Shown: one piece after another, positions 27,907 to 36,261 of the stretch
Position numbering within the stretch: position 1 is the first letter of the stretch
Layout: every line of letters starts with the position of its first letter
Origin: Streptomyces sp. NBC_01298
GTDB taxonomy: Bacteria; Actinomycetota; Actinomycetes; Streptomycetales; Streptomycetaceae
DNA length: 64,000 nt
Reading direction: 5' to 3'
NCBI RefSeq assembly: GCF_035978755.1
Contig: NZ_CP108414.1
Coordinates: 4,154,001 to 4,218,000 of the forward strand
Translations under genes and position numbers: made by a program
The notes under the pieces: model-generated
Told to the model about the DNA's origin: nothing
The model's input: only the letters and a program-made list of their open reading frames with translations
The model's database searches: none

Positions 27907-28203
27907 GATTCCTGCCCCTCCCCATGCGGTGGATGGATACGTCGCAGGGGCCCCCGTGCCCCTCAAGGCCCGCAGTCTGCCACCAAAACGCATCTGTCCG
28001 TACTCGTTCTGTAACGGATTTGGCCGAGCTGTAAAAGAAGTCCGTAAGTCTGCGTAGGAAGAAATGAGCAAGAACCGTGACGGGATCGGACAGGTCCGGC
28101 GCGTGCACGTGCATCTGCCCTTGCATCCGGCTCCGGCATTCGGAAGCATGGTCCCGCGCACCTGCGTGCCCCGCAGTTCTTTCGAATCCCGGGAGTGCCT
28201 CGC

Positions 28204-28713
28204 ATGGGGACGAATGGATCGACCATGCTCGAGCCGTTACGGCAGGGGCTTCCCCCGGTCGACCCCACGGCTGTCTCCGGGTCCGCGTCCTGCGCCCTGC
28301 CCGCCCGCTTCGAAGCGGTGCGCGGTGCACGCACCTTCACGCGTTCCACCCTGGCCCAGTGGGGCCTCGACGACCGGTTCGACGACGTGGCCCTGGTCGT
28401 CTCCGAACTCGTCACCAACGCGCTGCGCCATGCCCTCCCGGACGACTCGAGGCCGGCCGCGGGCGAGAGCGAGCCGCCGGTGCGCCTGCACCTGATGCGG
28501 TGGAGCACCCGGCTGGTGTGCGCCGTGCGCGACCCCAGCGAGGACCGCCCCGGCGGGTGCTTCGCGCCGGACGCGACGGAGCGCAACAGCGACCTGGAGT
28601 CGGGACGCGGACTCTTCCTCGTCGACTCCTACAGTGACAGCTGGGGCTGGCACCCGCTCGCGGGACGGCTGACCGGCAAGGTGGTCTGGGCGCTGTTCAC
28701 CCTGCAGGACTGA
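28204..28713 (+). CDS. ATP-binding anti-sigma-factor-like (RsbW/HATPase) protein
   Basis: 169 residues with the GHKL/HATPase_c fold of serine-kinase anti-sigma factors: VVSELVTNALRHA (N-box), CAVRDPSEDRP (G1 box) and SGRGLFLVDSYSDSWGWHP (G2 box). It probably acts as an ATP-binding regulator of sigma or anti-anti-sigma factors. The ATG after GGGAG is preferred over a GTG three codons earlier. It is the middle member of the XRE/HATPase/DUF397 group common in Streptomyces and is divergent from the XRE gene. Confidence 0.87.
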   Translation: MGTNGSTMLEPLRQGLPPVDPTAVSGSASCALPARFEAVRGARTFTRSTLAQWGLDDRFDDVALVVSELVTNALRHALPDDSRPAAGESEPPVRLHLMRWSTRLVCAVRDPSEDRPGGCFAPDATERNSDLESGRGLFLVDSYSDSWGWHPLAGRLTGKVVWALFTLQD

Positions 28714-28743
28714 GGCACCACACAATCGCCGCATAGACGACAA

Positions 28744-28780
28744 GCGGCCGGGATTGATCATGGCGATCAATCCCGGCCGC
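28744..28780. terminator. 16-bp perfect hairpin terminator
   Basis: GCGGCCGGGATTGATC pairs exactly with GATCAATCCCGGCCGC around a 5-nt loop. It lies between the convergent HATPase and DUF397 genes. Confidence 0.85.
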
Positions 28781-28823
28781 TGCACGTGCATGGCTGATCT
28801 TGAGCTGTTCTGCCAGCCGATCT

Positions 28824-29060
28824 TCAGCTGATCAGGTGGTCGAACTCGCCGTCCTTGACACCCAGCAGCAGCGCTTCTATCTCGGCCGGCGTGTACACGA
28901 GTGCCGGTCCGTCCGGAAACCGCGAGTTGCGCATGGCAACGTCGCCTCCGGGCAGTTTCGCGAACTCCACACAGGAACCTTGTGAGTTGCTGTGTCTGCT
29001 CTTCTGCCAGGTCACCCCGTCAAGCTCTGCAGCTGCCATCCCGTTGTACGCGTGGTCCAC
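28824..29060 (-). CDS. DUF397 small protein
   Basis: 78 residues with the family signature WQKSRHSNSQGSCVEFA, then VAMRNSRFPDGPALVYTPAEI. DUF397 proteins sit beside XRE-DUF5753 regulators and some act as their antagonists or anti-sigma-like partners. Here the cognate regulator is 1 kb away on the same strand, with the convergent HATPase gene between. Confidence 0.88.
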   Translation of the reverse strand: MDHAYNGMAAAELDGVTWQKSRHSNSQGSCVEFAKLPGGDVAMRNSRFPDGPALVYTPAEIEALLLGVKDGEFDHLIS

Positions 29061-29164
29061 AGGAAGCCCCCGATAGTGCAGATGTCAACTGCACCGGATC
29101 ATAGCTGTGTTCATGAACGCCTGCATGGGCAGATGCACGTGCACGAACGGAGGGCAAGCCACCA

Positions 29165-31282
29165 CTAAGGGTGACGACCTTCCCCGGCGCCTTCCCCGAC
29201 ACCTTCCCCTGCCCCTTCCCCGGACCTGGGCCGGAGCGGGGCCCGCAGCGCGTCGGAGACCTCCTCCAGGGAGTCCAGCAGCTGCCGCGCCGCCCCGCGC
29301 AGCACCCCCGGGTCGGGGGCGTCCCCGTCGGCCAGCGCCGCCCGGACCACCTCCCAGTCGGGCACCCGCCGCTCCCGTACGGCCTTCGCGCCCGCCTCCG
29401 TCGCCTCGCGCAGCGCCCCTGCCAGCTCGGCCGCGCCCGGGACAGGGGGCCGGGACCGGTCCGGGAAGTGCGCCTCCAGCAGCATCGTGTGACGGCCCAT
29501 CGCGGCCAGGGCCCGGCCCGCCTCCTCGGCCGCGGCCCGGGAGATCCCGCGGTGGCGCACCGGCTCCCCGGCGGCCCGGTCCACCGCGTCCTGCCAGGCG
29601 ACCCGGGCGTCGCGCACCGCCAGCAGGGCTTCGCGCACCTCGCCGCGGTGGGCTCCGGCCGGGTCGGCGTACTGCCCGAGCACGGCTGCCGCGTACCGCC
29701 CGCCGGCCTCGACCCAGTCGGCCAGCCGGGTCCGCAGGCGCGGGGTCTCCCAGGCCGGGTAGACGGCGTAGGAGATCATCGCGAGGACCCCGCCGACCAG
29801 GGTGAGCATGACGCGGTCCGGCACGGTCTGGTCCCAGCGCAGGCCGCCCATGCCGAGCAGGAACACCACGTAGGCGGAGACGAAGACCATCGAGACGGCG
29901 TAGCCGGTGCGCATGAAGGTGTACATCAGGCCCGCGCTGACGACGGCGAGCAGCCCGGACACGTACATCCCCGGGTGCGCGAGCTGGACGACGGCCGTCG
30001 CGAGGGCGACCCCGACCAGGGTGCCGCCGAAGCGGGCCACGGCGCGGGTGTAGGTCTGCGTGAAATCGGGCCGCATGACCATGACGGAGGCCATCGGGGC
30101 CCAGTAGGCGTGGCCGAAGGGCAACGCGTGGCCGATGGCGTAGCCGGCACAGGCCACGGCGGTGACCCGTACGGCGTGCCGCAGGATCGGCGACCCGGGA
30201 CGCAGCTCGGCCCGTACGGCGGCCAGCACCATCGGCACGAGCGCCGGCAGGGTGGGCCGCAGCATCGACTCGTCGGGATCCACGGTGCGCCCGGAGCCCG
30301 GCTCGGCGGTGTCGAGTACGTCGTCCAGCAGGGCGGAGAGCCTGCGCGCGGCGCGCAGCGCGGCGCCCTGGAACAGATCGGCGGTGTCGGGAGCCTTGAG
30401 CACCGCGAGGGCCGGGGCGGGCAGCCGCACCGCCTCCCCGTGCCGGATGGCGGACGCGGCGGCGTCCAGCACCGACCCGGTCGCGGCGAGCAGTTCCCGG
30501 ACCCGGTCCCGCGCCGGGCCCTCGGCCGGGGCCCCGACCGCGGGGTCGGCCAGCAGCGCCAGCACCGGCCGGATCCGCTCCGCGAGCCCCCGCGCGCCGT
30601 GCAGCTCGGCGGGGCGGCGGCGGGCCTGGCGCGCCGTCACGGTGGCCGCGTCGCGCGCCCTCATCAGCGGCTGCGGGTCGAAGGAGGCGACCGGGTCCTG
30701 GCGCAGGCGGCGCGCGTAGTCGGCCTCGGCGGCCAGCGCGTCGGCGAGGGCGTCGCGCTGGGCGCCCCACCGCCGGATGGGAAAGAGGAGGATCAGCAGG
30801 GCCTGCACCACCCCGCCGCCGGCGATCATCGCGGCGTGGCCCGCGGCCTGCGGCACGGAGGTGGGCAGGGTGACGGTGACCAGCATGATCGCGACGTTGC
30901 TGGAGGCGATCATGCCCGCGGTGGGGCCGGCCGCCCACATCAGGCCCGCCGCGAAGCTCCACACGGCCAGCAGCAGCATGAAGGCCAGGGTGTGCGAGGA
31001 CCCGACGAGGTACCCGATGAAGGTGGACACGGCCAGCGTCAGCCCGGAGGCGAGCGCGAGGACGGGCCGGGGGCGCCAGCTCTTCTGGAACGTGGCGACG
31101 GCCGCCATGTAGGCGCCGAAGGCGGAACTGGCGGCGGCGCCCGGCCCGAGGAAGGCGAGGCCGGCGCCGACGACGATCGCGAGCCCGACGGCGGCGCGGA
31201 GCGCGAGGAGGGGTTGCAGCCGGGTCCGCTCGACCCGCAATCCGGCCCGGGCGGTGTCCTTCAGCGCCCGGACCCAGCTCAT
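29165..31282 (-). CDS. FUSC-family (aromatic acid exporter-like) inner membrane protein
   Basis: 705 residues: six N-terminal membrane helices (about 25-190), a soluble helical domain (about 190-340), then a second six-helix block containing GTLVGVALAT (FUSC_2 type) and a C-terminal soluble domain. This duplicated architecture matches the FusC/YccS/AaeB group. The substrate is unknown. Its start lies about 120 bp from the left end of the integrated element, so the element inserted upstream of this gene and may have displaced its promoter region. Confidence 0.85.
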   Translation of the reverse strand: MSWVRALKDTARAGLRVERTRLQPLLALRAAVGLAIVVGAGLAFLGPGAAASSAFGAYMAAVATFQKSWRPRPVLALASGLTLAVSTFIGYLVGSSHTLAFMLLLAVWSFAAGLMWAAGPTAGMIASSNVAIMLVTVTLPTSVPQAAGHAAMIAGGGVVQALLILLFPIRRWGAQRDALADALAAEADYARRLRQDPVASFDPQPLMRARDAATVTARQARRRPAELHGARGLAERIRPVLALLADPAVGAPAEGPARDRVRELLAATGSVLDAAASAIRHGEAVRLPAPALAVLKAPDTADLFQGAALRAARRLSALLDDVLDTAEPGSGRTVDPDESMLRPTLPALVPMVLAAVRAELRPGSPILRHAVRVTAVACAGYAIGHALPFGHAYWAPMASVMVMRPDFTQTYTRAVARFGGTLVGVALATAVVQLAHPGMYVSGLLAVVSAGLMYTFMRTGYAVSMVFVSAYVVFLLGMGGLRWDQTVPDRVMLTLVGGVLAMISYAVYPAWETPRLRTRLADWVEAGGRYAAAVLGQYADPAGAHRGEVREALLAVRDARVAWQDAVDRAAGEPVRHRGISRAAAEEAGRALAAMGRHTMLLEAHFPDRSRPPVPGAAELAGALREATEAGAKAVRERRVPDWEVVRAALADGDAPDPGVLRGAARQLLDSLEEVSDALRAPLRPRSGEGAGEGVGEGAGEGRHP

Positions 31283-31383
31283 GCCCCCGAGCGTAGCCCT
31301 GCCGGGGACGGAACCCGGGAGCCCGGGCGCGGGGGGCCCGCGCGTCGGGCCCCGCCCCCGGGGCTGCGCCCGGACCCCCCTGG

Positions 31384-31419
31384 GGCTCCGCCCCGGTGGA
31401 CCCTACACCCCGGGACCTA
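31384..31419. other. attL of the integrated element
   Basis: The left half (GGCTCCGCCCCGGTG) is chromosomal intergenic repeat. GACCC is the shared core candidate, and TACACCCCGGGACCTA is one arm of the attP dyad. The exact crossover dinucleotide cannot be fixed from one integrated copy. Confidence 0.75.
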
Positions 31420-31447
31420 GAAAAACAGCAGGTCCGGGCATGCGAAA

Positions 31448-31478
31448 AGCCCCGCCCGACACGTGGTCGGACGGGGCT
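31448..31478 (-). terminator. Intrinsic terminator at left end of element
   Basis: On the minus strand AGCCCCGTCCGAC pairs with GTCGGGCGGGGCT, followed by TTTTC. It ends leftward transcription of the two small genes next to attL. Confidence 0.85.
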
Positions 31479-31498
31479 GCCTGCGGTCCGGTCAGTCG

Positions 31499-31702
31499 CT
31501 ACGGGGCACGGTGCACGTCTTCCGACGTCGGTCCCGCTCCGAGGGTCACAGCGTGCTCGGGGCATGCCCACAGCGTTGTACCGGGGCCGCTGGTGCTGTG
31601 GATCTCGCGGACCGCTACGGGCGCACTGGTCAGCGTTTTACAGCGGATGCACAGCGCGACGCGTTCAGGCAGTACGAGCGGGAACGGGTTCTCGGCGGTC
31701 AT
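31499..31702 (-). CDS. Small cysteine-containing protein, unknown function
   Basis: 67 residues. CIRC followed 30 residues later by CPEH gives a possible four-ligand zinc site (C-x2-C and C-x2-H). The start overlaps the stop of the gene upstream by 4 nt, so the two are co-translated. Close to the left end and followed by a terminator. No function assigned. Confidence 0.7.
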   Translation of the reverse strand: MTAENPFPLVLPERVALCIRCKTLTSAPVAVREIHSTSGPGTTLWACPEHAVTLGAGPTSEDVHRAP

Positions 31703-32052
31703 GTGCTGACCCCCGTTGCGGCGAACGCGGAGCGCGGGAAGGGTGCCCCCGCGTACGTGTACGGGTAGTCCACGCCGATGGCCGCGAATTCTGCCGCATA
31801 CCGCCGTTCCCGCTGGACCGGGGAGAGTACGAGGGTGGTTTCCGCAGTGGTCTCGGGGCGGAAGATCGCACGGGCCTGTGCGCTACTCGGGCCGATCCAC
31901 GGCCGTGCCGAGTAGTGCATGGGGGCAGGCTCGGGGCGGTAGCCGCTGGAGTGCTTCCCGGGCGTTCGTCGGCTCGGCTCCCATCGGAGCGCGCAGTAGA
32001 CCGCGAGGACGCACGACAGTCCTATGACCATGAAACCGATAGGCTCGCGCAT
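31699..32052 (-). CDS. Small single-pass membrane protein, unknown function
   Basis: 117 residues: an N-terminal hydrophobic helix (GFMVIGLSCVLAVYCAL) followed by a basic, proline-containing outer or inner region and a VQRERRYAAEFAAIGVDYPYTY stretch. Coupled by ATGA to the next gene. It is divergent from the GntR gene and shares the 134-bp promoter gap with it. Confidence 0.65.
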   Translation of the reverse strand: MREPIGFMVIGLSCVLAVYCALRWEPSRRTPGKHSSGYRPEPAPMHYSARPWIGPSSAQARAIFRPETTAETTLVLSPVQRERRYAAEFAAIGVDYPYTYAGAPFPRSAFAATGVST

Positions 32053-32146
32053 GTCGTTCAGCTCTCTTCTAGCTGTTCGGCGGAGCCCCGGCGGACCGTT
32101 ACAGCGGCCTTCCGGGGCGTTTTCGTTTCCCGAAGGTAGCCATCCT

Positions 32147-32187
32147 GTATCTACCTGTCTATAGCTGAATATGGACAGGCGTATCTA
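32147..32187. promoter_or_regulatory. Operator-like repeats upstream of GntR gene
   Basis: GTATCTA occurs as a direct repeat (32147-32153 and 32181-32187), bracketing the inverted repeat CCTGTC (32154-32159) and GACAGG (32174-32179). The site contains a TATAGC -10-like hexamer and abuts the first start codon of the GntR gene, fitting autorepression. Confidence 0.6.
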
Positions 32188-32465
32188 TGAGTGGCTGGCT
32201 GGTGTTGTGTAGCGTCCGACCTGTGGATTACGACCCAACCCGCCCGAAGTGGGTACAGATCGCGGAAACCGTCCGGGCGCGCATCGCGTCGGGCGAGTAC
32301 CCGCAGCACCATCTGATCTCTGAAGTTCAGTTGGCGGAGGAGTTCACGGTTACGCGCGTGACCATTCGCAAGATGACCGCCGCCCTGCGGGAGGAAGGTC
32401 TCATCGTGACCACACCAGGCATGGGTTCCTTCGTCGCGGATCAGGCGGCGAAAGGGAACGCTTGA
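32187..32465 (+). CDS. Small GntR-family winged-helix regulator
   Basis: 92 residues, consisting almost only of the GntR DNA-binding domain: VQIAETVRARIASGEYPQHHLISEVQLAEEF, then VTIRKMTAALREEGLIVTTPGMGSFV. There is no effector domain, as in the short GntR proteins of Streptomyces integrative elements and phages (KorSA-like role: element copy/transfer control). An alternative start is the GTG at 32223, which begins the conserved VDYDPTRPKW; the ATG puts the start right at the operator. Confidence 0.85.
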   Translation: MSGWLVLCSVRPVDYDPTRPKWVQIAETVRARIASGEYPQHHLISEVQLAEEFTVTRVTIRKMTAALREEGLIVTTPGMGSFVADQAAKGNA

Positions 32466-32511
32466 GCCCGCCTAGGCGCCGGATTGGCAGCTAAGCGGGC
32501 TCAGGGGTAAG

Positions 32512-32721
32512 TCAGGCTGCCGACGAGCAGCAATCCGCACAGGCAACGTTGCGGGCATGTCCGGTGACCGGGTCGACGATGACCGTCACGCCCTCGCCGT
32601 GCGGACAGACTCGGCGTCGGCGTTGGCTGGGGCTCTTCACGGTTCGGCATGTACCGAGCAGCGTGACCGCTTCGCCGTAGCGAGGGTCGGTCCACTGCAC
32701 CCTCGGCGCTTCTTCGCTCAA
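32512..32721 (-). CDS. Small cysteine/histidine-rich protein, unknown function
   Basis: 69 residues. CPHGEGVTVIVDPVTGHARNVACADCC suggests a small zinc-ribbon (C, H, C-x2-C). The leading VQWTDPRYGEAVTLLGTCRTV is typical of element-borne hypothetical proteins. Function unknown. Confidence 0.6.
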   Translation of the reverse strand: MSEEAPRVQWTDPRYGEAVTLLGTCRTVKSPSQRRRRVCPHGEGVTVIVDPVTGHARNVACADCCSSAA

Positions 32722-32800
32722 CGCATCCTCCTAGTGGCAGAACGTAGCCAACGTTAGCGGGTCACCACTTGCCCCTGCTGCGGTCCGCCCAGAGTCGTTG

Positions 32801-33292
32801 TCAGCTCGGCGGGGCCGCGCAGTTGGACCCTCCGTCCGTGCACTCGCTGTGCATGCAGTCAGCGGAGACCAGAAGCGCAGACTGCGCCTCTACGGTCCAC
32901 AGGTACTCGTCGGGTTCGTCTCCCGCTTCGCGGATGGCCTTGAGCGTGCGGGCGACGGTGGCCGTGTCGTGCTTCTTCGTCGCGGGGGTCTCAGGGACGT
33001 GGTGTACGAACCGGCCGAGCAGTCGGCACAGGTTGCCGTACGTCCTCGTGTCCGTGAGGAGCGCGTGCCACCCCTCGTCCACGAGCCGGGACGGGCGCAG
33101 TGCGAGACCCGGGGTCCGGTTACGTGCTGCCGCCGTAACGAACTTCACCGCCTCACGAACGATCCGCTCGGCCATGCCCTCCGGAAGGTGAGGGTTCGCC
33201 CGTTCGACGGTGCGCACGGCAATGGCGAACCCTGCGGACGGGAGGCGGACGGAGAGCGGTAACGCGGCCTCACGTACAGCAAGCTGTGACAT
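32801..33292 (-). CDS. DEGWHALL-motif (glycine-rich-domain-like) protein
   Basis: 163 residues. The core reads RLVDEGWHALLTDTRTY and then FVHHVPE, the pattern of the glycine-rich domain-containing protein family common in actinomycete mobile elements, where the conserved W-H and H-H may bind metal. Role unknown. A TGGGAGTT motif pair (33310-33351) lies in its leader. It is the last gene of a leftward run that begins near 33963. Confidence 0.7.
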   Translation of the reverse strand: MSQLAVREAALPLSVRLPSAGFAIAVRTVERANPHLPEGMAERIVREAVKFVTAAARNRTPGLALRPSRLVDEGWHALLTDTRTYGNLCRLLGRFVHHVPETPATKKHDTATVARTLKAIREAGDEPDEYLWTVEAQSALLVSADCMHSECTDGGSNCAAPPS

Positions 33293-33309
33293 ACGGGCTC
33301 CGTTTCTAA

Positions 33310-33351
33310 TGGGAGTTCTTTCGCTGCCCGACCCTCAGAGGGGTGGGAGTT
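33310..33351. promoter_or_regulatory. Pair of TGGGAGTT motifs
   Basis: TGGGAGTT at 33310-33317 and 33344-33351, 34 bp apart, in the leader of the DEGWHALL gene. The same octamer occurs as a pair only once more in the element, upstream of the capsid gene. Confidence 0.4.
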
Positions 33352-33422
33352 CTGGGGAGACCGAAACCGGGCGATGCCAGCGGCCGACCGGTGCATGACC
33401 AGGTCCCGGACGCTGGACACGA

Positions 33423-33551
33423 TCACGCGCCCCAGCCCTTGGCCACGATGCAGACGACGACCCCGACCCACACGACGGCCCCCAGGGTCACGGCTAAGGC
33501 GCTTCGCCGGCTGGACTGCGCGTGCGCCTGGTCCTCGTTGTCGTCGGTCAC
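33423..33551 (-). CDS. 42-residue single-helix membrane protein
   Basis: A GTG start overlapping the stop of the DUF7848-like gene (GTGA) opens a 42-codon frame: a charged head (TDDNEDQAHAQSSRRSA) followed by one hydrophobic helix (LAVTLGAVVWVGVVVCIVAKG). The coupling and the helix make it a credible gene despite its size. Phage-type elements often carry such helices (holin-like, or immunity/exclusion peptides), but no role can be assigned. Confidence 0.65.
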   Translation of the reverse strand: MTDDNEDQAHAQSSRRSALAVTLGAVVWVGVVVCIVAKGWGA

Positions 33552-33778
33552 TGGACGCGCTCCACTACTGCGACTTCCGAGAACTCCCGGACGAACGTCA
33601 TGTGGCCTGTCCGCCCTGTGTGCTTAATGCACATGTCGCTGCACACGTCGGCGTTCGGGGTCGGTTCCGCTGTCCAGTCGCACTCAAAGCTCAGACACCG
33701 CGCGGTCGCGGTCGTCTCGGCGGAGGGATGCCGCCGCATGCTGTAGGTGATGTAGCGCATCACCGCTTTCACGCTCAT
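33548..33778 (-). CDS. DUF7848-like small cysteine protein
   Basis: 76 residues: CLSFECDWTAEPTPNADVC, then CIKHTGRTGHMTFVREF. The C-x4-C and C-x3-C-x2-H spacing suggests a zinc fold. Similar proteins (MRYITYSMRRHPSAE-type start, HTGRTGH near the end) are common in Streptomyces mobile regions. Start and stop overlap both neighbours by 4 nt, so three genes are translated as one chain. Confidence 0.7.
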   Translation of the reverse strand: MSVKAVMRYITYSMRRHPSAETTATARCLSFECDWTAEPTPNADVCSDMCIKHTGRTGHMTFVREFSEVAVVERVQ

Positions 33779-33963
33779 GCCGCACTCCGGCCGTGAGGGT
33801 GGTTACGCAGTTCCGCGTTCTGCACAGCGACGGAGCACGGATCGCCAGCTTCCCGAGAGATCTCCCGCGCCGTGAACAGGGCGAGGCACACCCCGCATCC
33901 GGGCACTGGTACCGGTTCGAGCGGTTCTAGCCGAGCCGTTTGTTGCCGCGCTGCCGTCACCAT
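33775..33963 (-). CDS. Small protein with CGVC motif, unknown function
   Basis: 62 residues; ATG after AAGGGG. PVPGCGVCLALFTAREISREAG is the only clear feature and resembles a short zinc or redox knuckle. First gene of a coupled three-gene leftward set, divergent from the XRE-TPR gene across the 12-bp repeat cluster, so it is probably under the same operator. Confidence 0.6.
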   Translation of the reverse strand: MVTAARQQTARLEPLEPVPVPGCGVCLALFTAREISREAGDPCSVAVQNAELRNHPHGRSAA

Positions 33964-34022
33964 GCGCACCCCTTGCGTCGCGTTCGGTGCTCGGGATCGT
34001 CTCGCCACCGAGGAAGCGGGGC

Positions 34023-34097
34023 CTAGTGTGATCCGTAGTGGCAACCAGCTCGGAAGGCGAAGAATCTCTCGGTCTAGTGGCATCCCTAGTAGCAAGA
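34023..34097. promoter_or_regulatory. Four 12-bp operator repeats in two tandem pairs
   Basis: Consensus CTAGTGGCATCC. Copies are CTAGTGTGATCC (34023), GTAGTGGCAACC (34035), CTAGTGGCATCC (34074) and CTAGTAGCAAGA (34086). Each pair is head-to-tail without a gap, and the pairs are offset by 51 bp. They fill the divergent promoter between the XRE-TPR gene and the small-gene operon. An autoregulatory operator for the XRE protein is the simplest reading. Confidence 0.65.
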
Positions 34098-34104
34098 TGG
34101 GCGC

Positions 34105-35211
34105 ATGGACATCGGGGAACTGATCCGGGATCTCCGCAAGGCTCGCGGCTGGAGCCAAGGGCGGTTAGCTTCTGAGATCAACAGCGCGCACGGCACAACG
34201 CTGACGCGGGAGTACGTCAGCAACTGGGAGTGTTCCAAGGTCAGGCCAGGCCCGTTCTACCTTGCCGCGCTTTCTGCCGTTCTCGACGTTCCCCTAGCTG
34301 TCCTTGAAGGTGAAGTGGACCGACGCGAGTTCCTTACCGACATCGCCGGGGCTGCCATAGCTCCAGTGGTTGCCTCTGATCTGATCAGCGCAGGATTCGC
34401 CGCCCGACTACGGGGCGGGCCATCATCGGATGAGTGGGAAGCCAAGCTGACCACGTACGGCACTGAGTACATGTCGATGGGCGCTGCGGACATCCAGCGT
34501 CGGGTGTCCGGCGAACTCGTCACCGTGCAGCAACAACTGGAAGACCCCCGACTTTGGTCAGTGGCTTCCCGACTGATGACCCTGTACGCCAAGACGTTTC
34601 CGGGGTCGGACGGATCGAAGGCCGTTCACTGGTACCGCATGGCAGCTAAGGCTGCTGACGAGTCCGGAGACGACGAAGCGCGCGTTTGGGTACGTGGACG
34701 TGCAGCCATCGCCCTGGGGTACGAAGGGGCGTCGCTGGGCATCGCTGACGTACTGGCGGACCAAGCCTTGGCCATATCGGATCGACCTTCCCTAGGTCTC
34801 CTGAACGCCGTAATGGGCAAGGCACACGCCGCAGCACTTCGAGGTGACCGCGCCTCAGCACTGAAGCTCGCCGACGATGGCCGGCGCATCTTCGACAAGT
34901 CGGGGTCCTACGAACAGACCAGCGACTATGCCGTGCCCTGGTGGCGTATGAACGTCTTCCTGTCGCTCCTCCTAGCCCGCTTGGGCGACGAGCAGGGAGC
35001 CGTTCAGGCACAGGAAGCTGCGCGCCGCGAACTCCCGGCAGAGCTTCCCCGGTTCGCTACCCACCTTGAAATGCATAGAGGTCTGATGCTCGCACGCTCC
35101 GGCGATGTGTCCGGCGGGGTGACCTACGCACGGGGAGCGTTGGACGCGCTGCCGCCGGAGAAGCACTCCCTGACGCTCAGACTTCTGATGTCGGAAATCG
35201 AAGAGTCCTGA
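34105..35211 (+). CDS. XRE-family regulator with TPR-like helical domain
   Basis: 368 residues. N-terminal helix-turn-helix (IGELIRDLRKARGWSQGRLASEINSAHG, then YVSNWE) followed by a short linker VDRREFL, seen in many actinomycete TPR regulators, then about 250 residues of alpha-helical repeats (WYRMAAKAADESGD, ALAISDRPSLGLLNAVMGKAHAAALRG). Probably the element's main repressor/activator, sensing a peptide or protein. Divergent operator repeats lie directly upstream. Codon use is less GC3-biased than in chromosomal genes. Confidence 0.85.
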   Translation: MDIGELIRDLRKARGWSQGRLASEINSAHGTTLTREYVSNWECSKVRPGPFYLAALSAVLDVPLAVLEGEVDRREFLTDIAGAAIAPVVASDLISAGFAARLRGGPSSDEWEAKLTTYGTEYMSMGAADIQRRVSGELVTVQQQLEDPRLWSVASRLMTLYAKTFPGSDGSKAVHWYRMAAKAADESGDDEARVWVRGRAAIALGYEGASLGIADVLADQALAISDRPSLGLLNAVMGKAHAAALRGDRASALKLADDGRRIFDKSGSYEQTSDYAVPWWRMNVFLSLLLARLGDEQGAVQAQEAARRELPAELPRFATHLEMHRGLMLARSGDVSGGVTYARGALDALPPEKHSLTLRLLMSEIEES

Positions 35212-35227
35212 CGGCACGCACGACAAA

Positions 35228-35273
35228 AGCCCCCGCACCCGTCACCCGGCAAAGGGAGACGAGCACGGGGGCT
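35228..35273 (-). terminator. Terminator after capsid gene
   Basis: On the minus strand AGCCCCCG and CGGGGGCT close a stem with a 30-nt loop, followed by TTTTG. It separates the convergent XRE-TPR and capsid genes. Confidence 0.7.
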
Positions 35274-35284
35274 CAGGTACTTGA

Positions 35285-36220
35285 TCAGCCGTTCAGCACG
35301 TTGGTCAGTCGGGCTGCGGCCTTCCCGCCGAACAGGGCAAGACCACAGTAGAAGTCGATGCGGGTCCGGTAGACGGGCTTGTCGTGGGACTCACCAAGGT
35401 CGGTGGCCTGCACCCCGCCATGCGTCAGCCCGGTTACCCCCGCGTCGGCCTCAGTTGAGCCGAAGCGGACGGCGTAGATATCGCCGGTCTGCTTGCCGCC
35501 CGAACCGGTGGTCAGGGGCAATACATCGGTACCGTCCAGCTTCTGACCCGCGTCGAGCATCGGAATCCCGTTCCACATCACCGTCCGCTTACCGGCTATC
35601 TCGGATGTCAGCAGCTCGGAACCACCGAGCCGGCGGAACCCTGACGCGATCTTGGCCCGGACGTCGGCGTTCATGTAGAGAGCCCCGTTGGAACCGTTGA
35701 TGCCACGGACCCGCGCGGTCAGAGTGTCCAGCGCATCGAAGAACTCGTAGCCGTTGGCCACCGGACCGAGACCCTTGGCGTCGACAACCTGAGTGCCGAA
35801 CAGCCGCTTGCGCAGGCCGTCGAACCCCTTCGGGTCCACCATCACGTCACCGTTGAAAAACTGATCCGAGAAGTGAATGGAAGCAGCCTTGACCTTCATC
35901 ATGACCTGAATGGCTCGCTGGTCGTTCAGGTTTCCTCGGGTCTGAGCTATGAACTTGTCCACATCGGCGTCACCACCCAGGATGGCGAGCGTCTCGATCT
36001 TCTGATTAAGCGTTCCGGTGCTCTCCGGGTACGCCTCATTGACTGCGCGGAACGAGACGCCCGGGAGGGCGGACTCCTCGTTGTAGCGGTATGCGTTTCC
36101 GGCAATCTGCATCAGTGGGAGCCGGTCCAGAAGGGGAGACTCCTGGACGAACGTCTCAATAACGCCGCGCTGCAACTGATCCTGCGAGAGCTTGGCGGAT
36201 TCAGCAAGGGTGAGACTCAT
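35285..36220 (-). CDS. Phage major capsid protein (HK97-fold type)
   Basis: 311 residues with the pattern of actinophage major capsid proteins: SLTLAESAKLSQDQLQRGVI, ESPLLDRLPLMQIAGNAYRYN (N-arm to E-loop), a spine helix, NGALYMNADVRAKIASGFRRL, and a C-terminal QATDLGESHDKPVYRTRIDFYCGLAL. The start is the ATG 5 nt after GGAGAA; the ATG that overlaps this site is unlikely. It is the only recognisable structural phage gene here: no portal, scaffold/protease, terminase or tail genes flank it. It could make small satellite capsids, interfere with a helper phage capsid, or be an encapsulin-like shell. Confidence 0.88.
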   Translation of the reverse strand: MSLTLAESAKLSQDQLQRGVIETFVQESPLLDRLPLMQIAGNAYRYNEESALPGVSFRAVNEAYPESTGTLNQKIETLAILGGDADVDKFIAQTRGNLNDQRAIQVMMKVKAASIHFSDQFFNGDVMVDPKGFDGLRKRLFGTQVVDAKGLGPVANGYEFFDALDTLTARVRGINGSNGALYMNADVRAKIASGFRRLGGSELLTSEIAGKRTVMWNGIPMLDAGQKLDGTDVLPLTTGSGGKQTGDIYAVRFGSTEADAGVTGLTHGGVQATDLGESHDKPVYRTRIDFYCGLALFGGKAAARLTNVLNG

Positions 36221-36261
36221 ACATTTCTCCAAAATTGATTGCGTTGAAATTGACAGCGAAA

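Noticed and set aside
33145..33471. 108-codon leftward frame over the 5' end of the DEGWHALL gene
   Set aside because: It overlaps the supported DEGWHALL start and the 42-residue gene and lacks coding bias.
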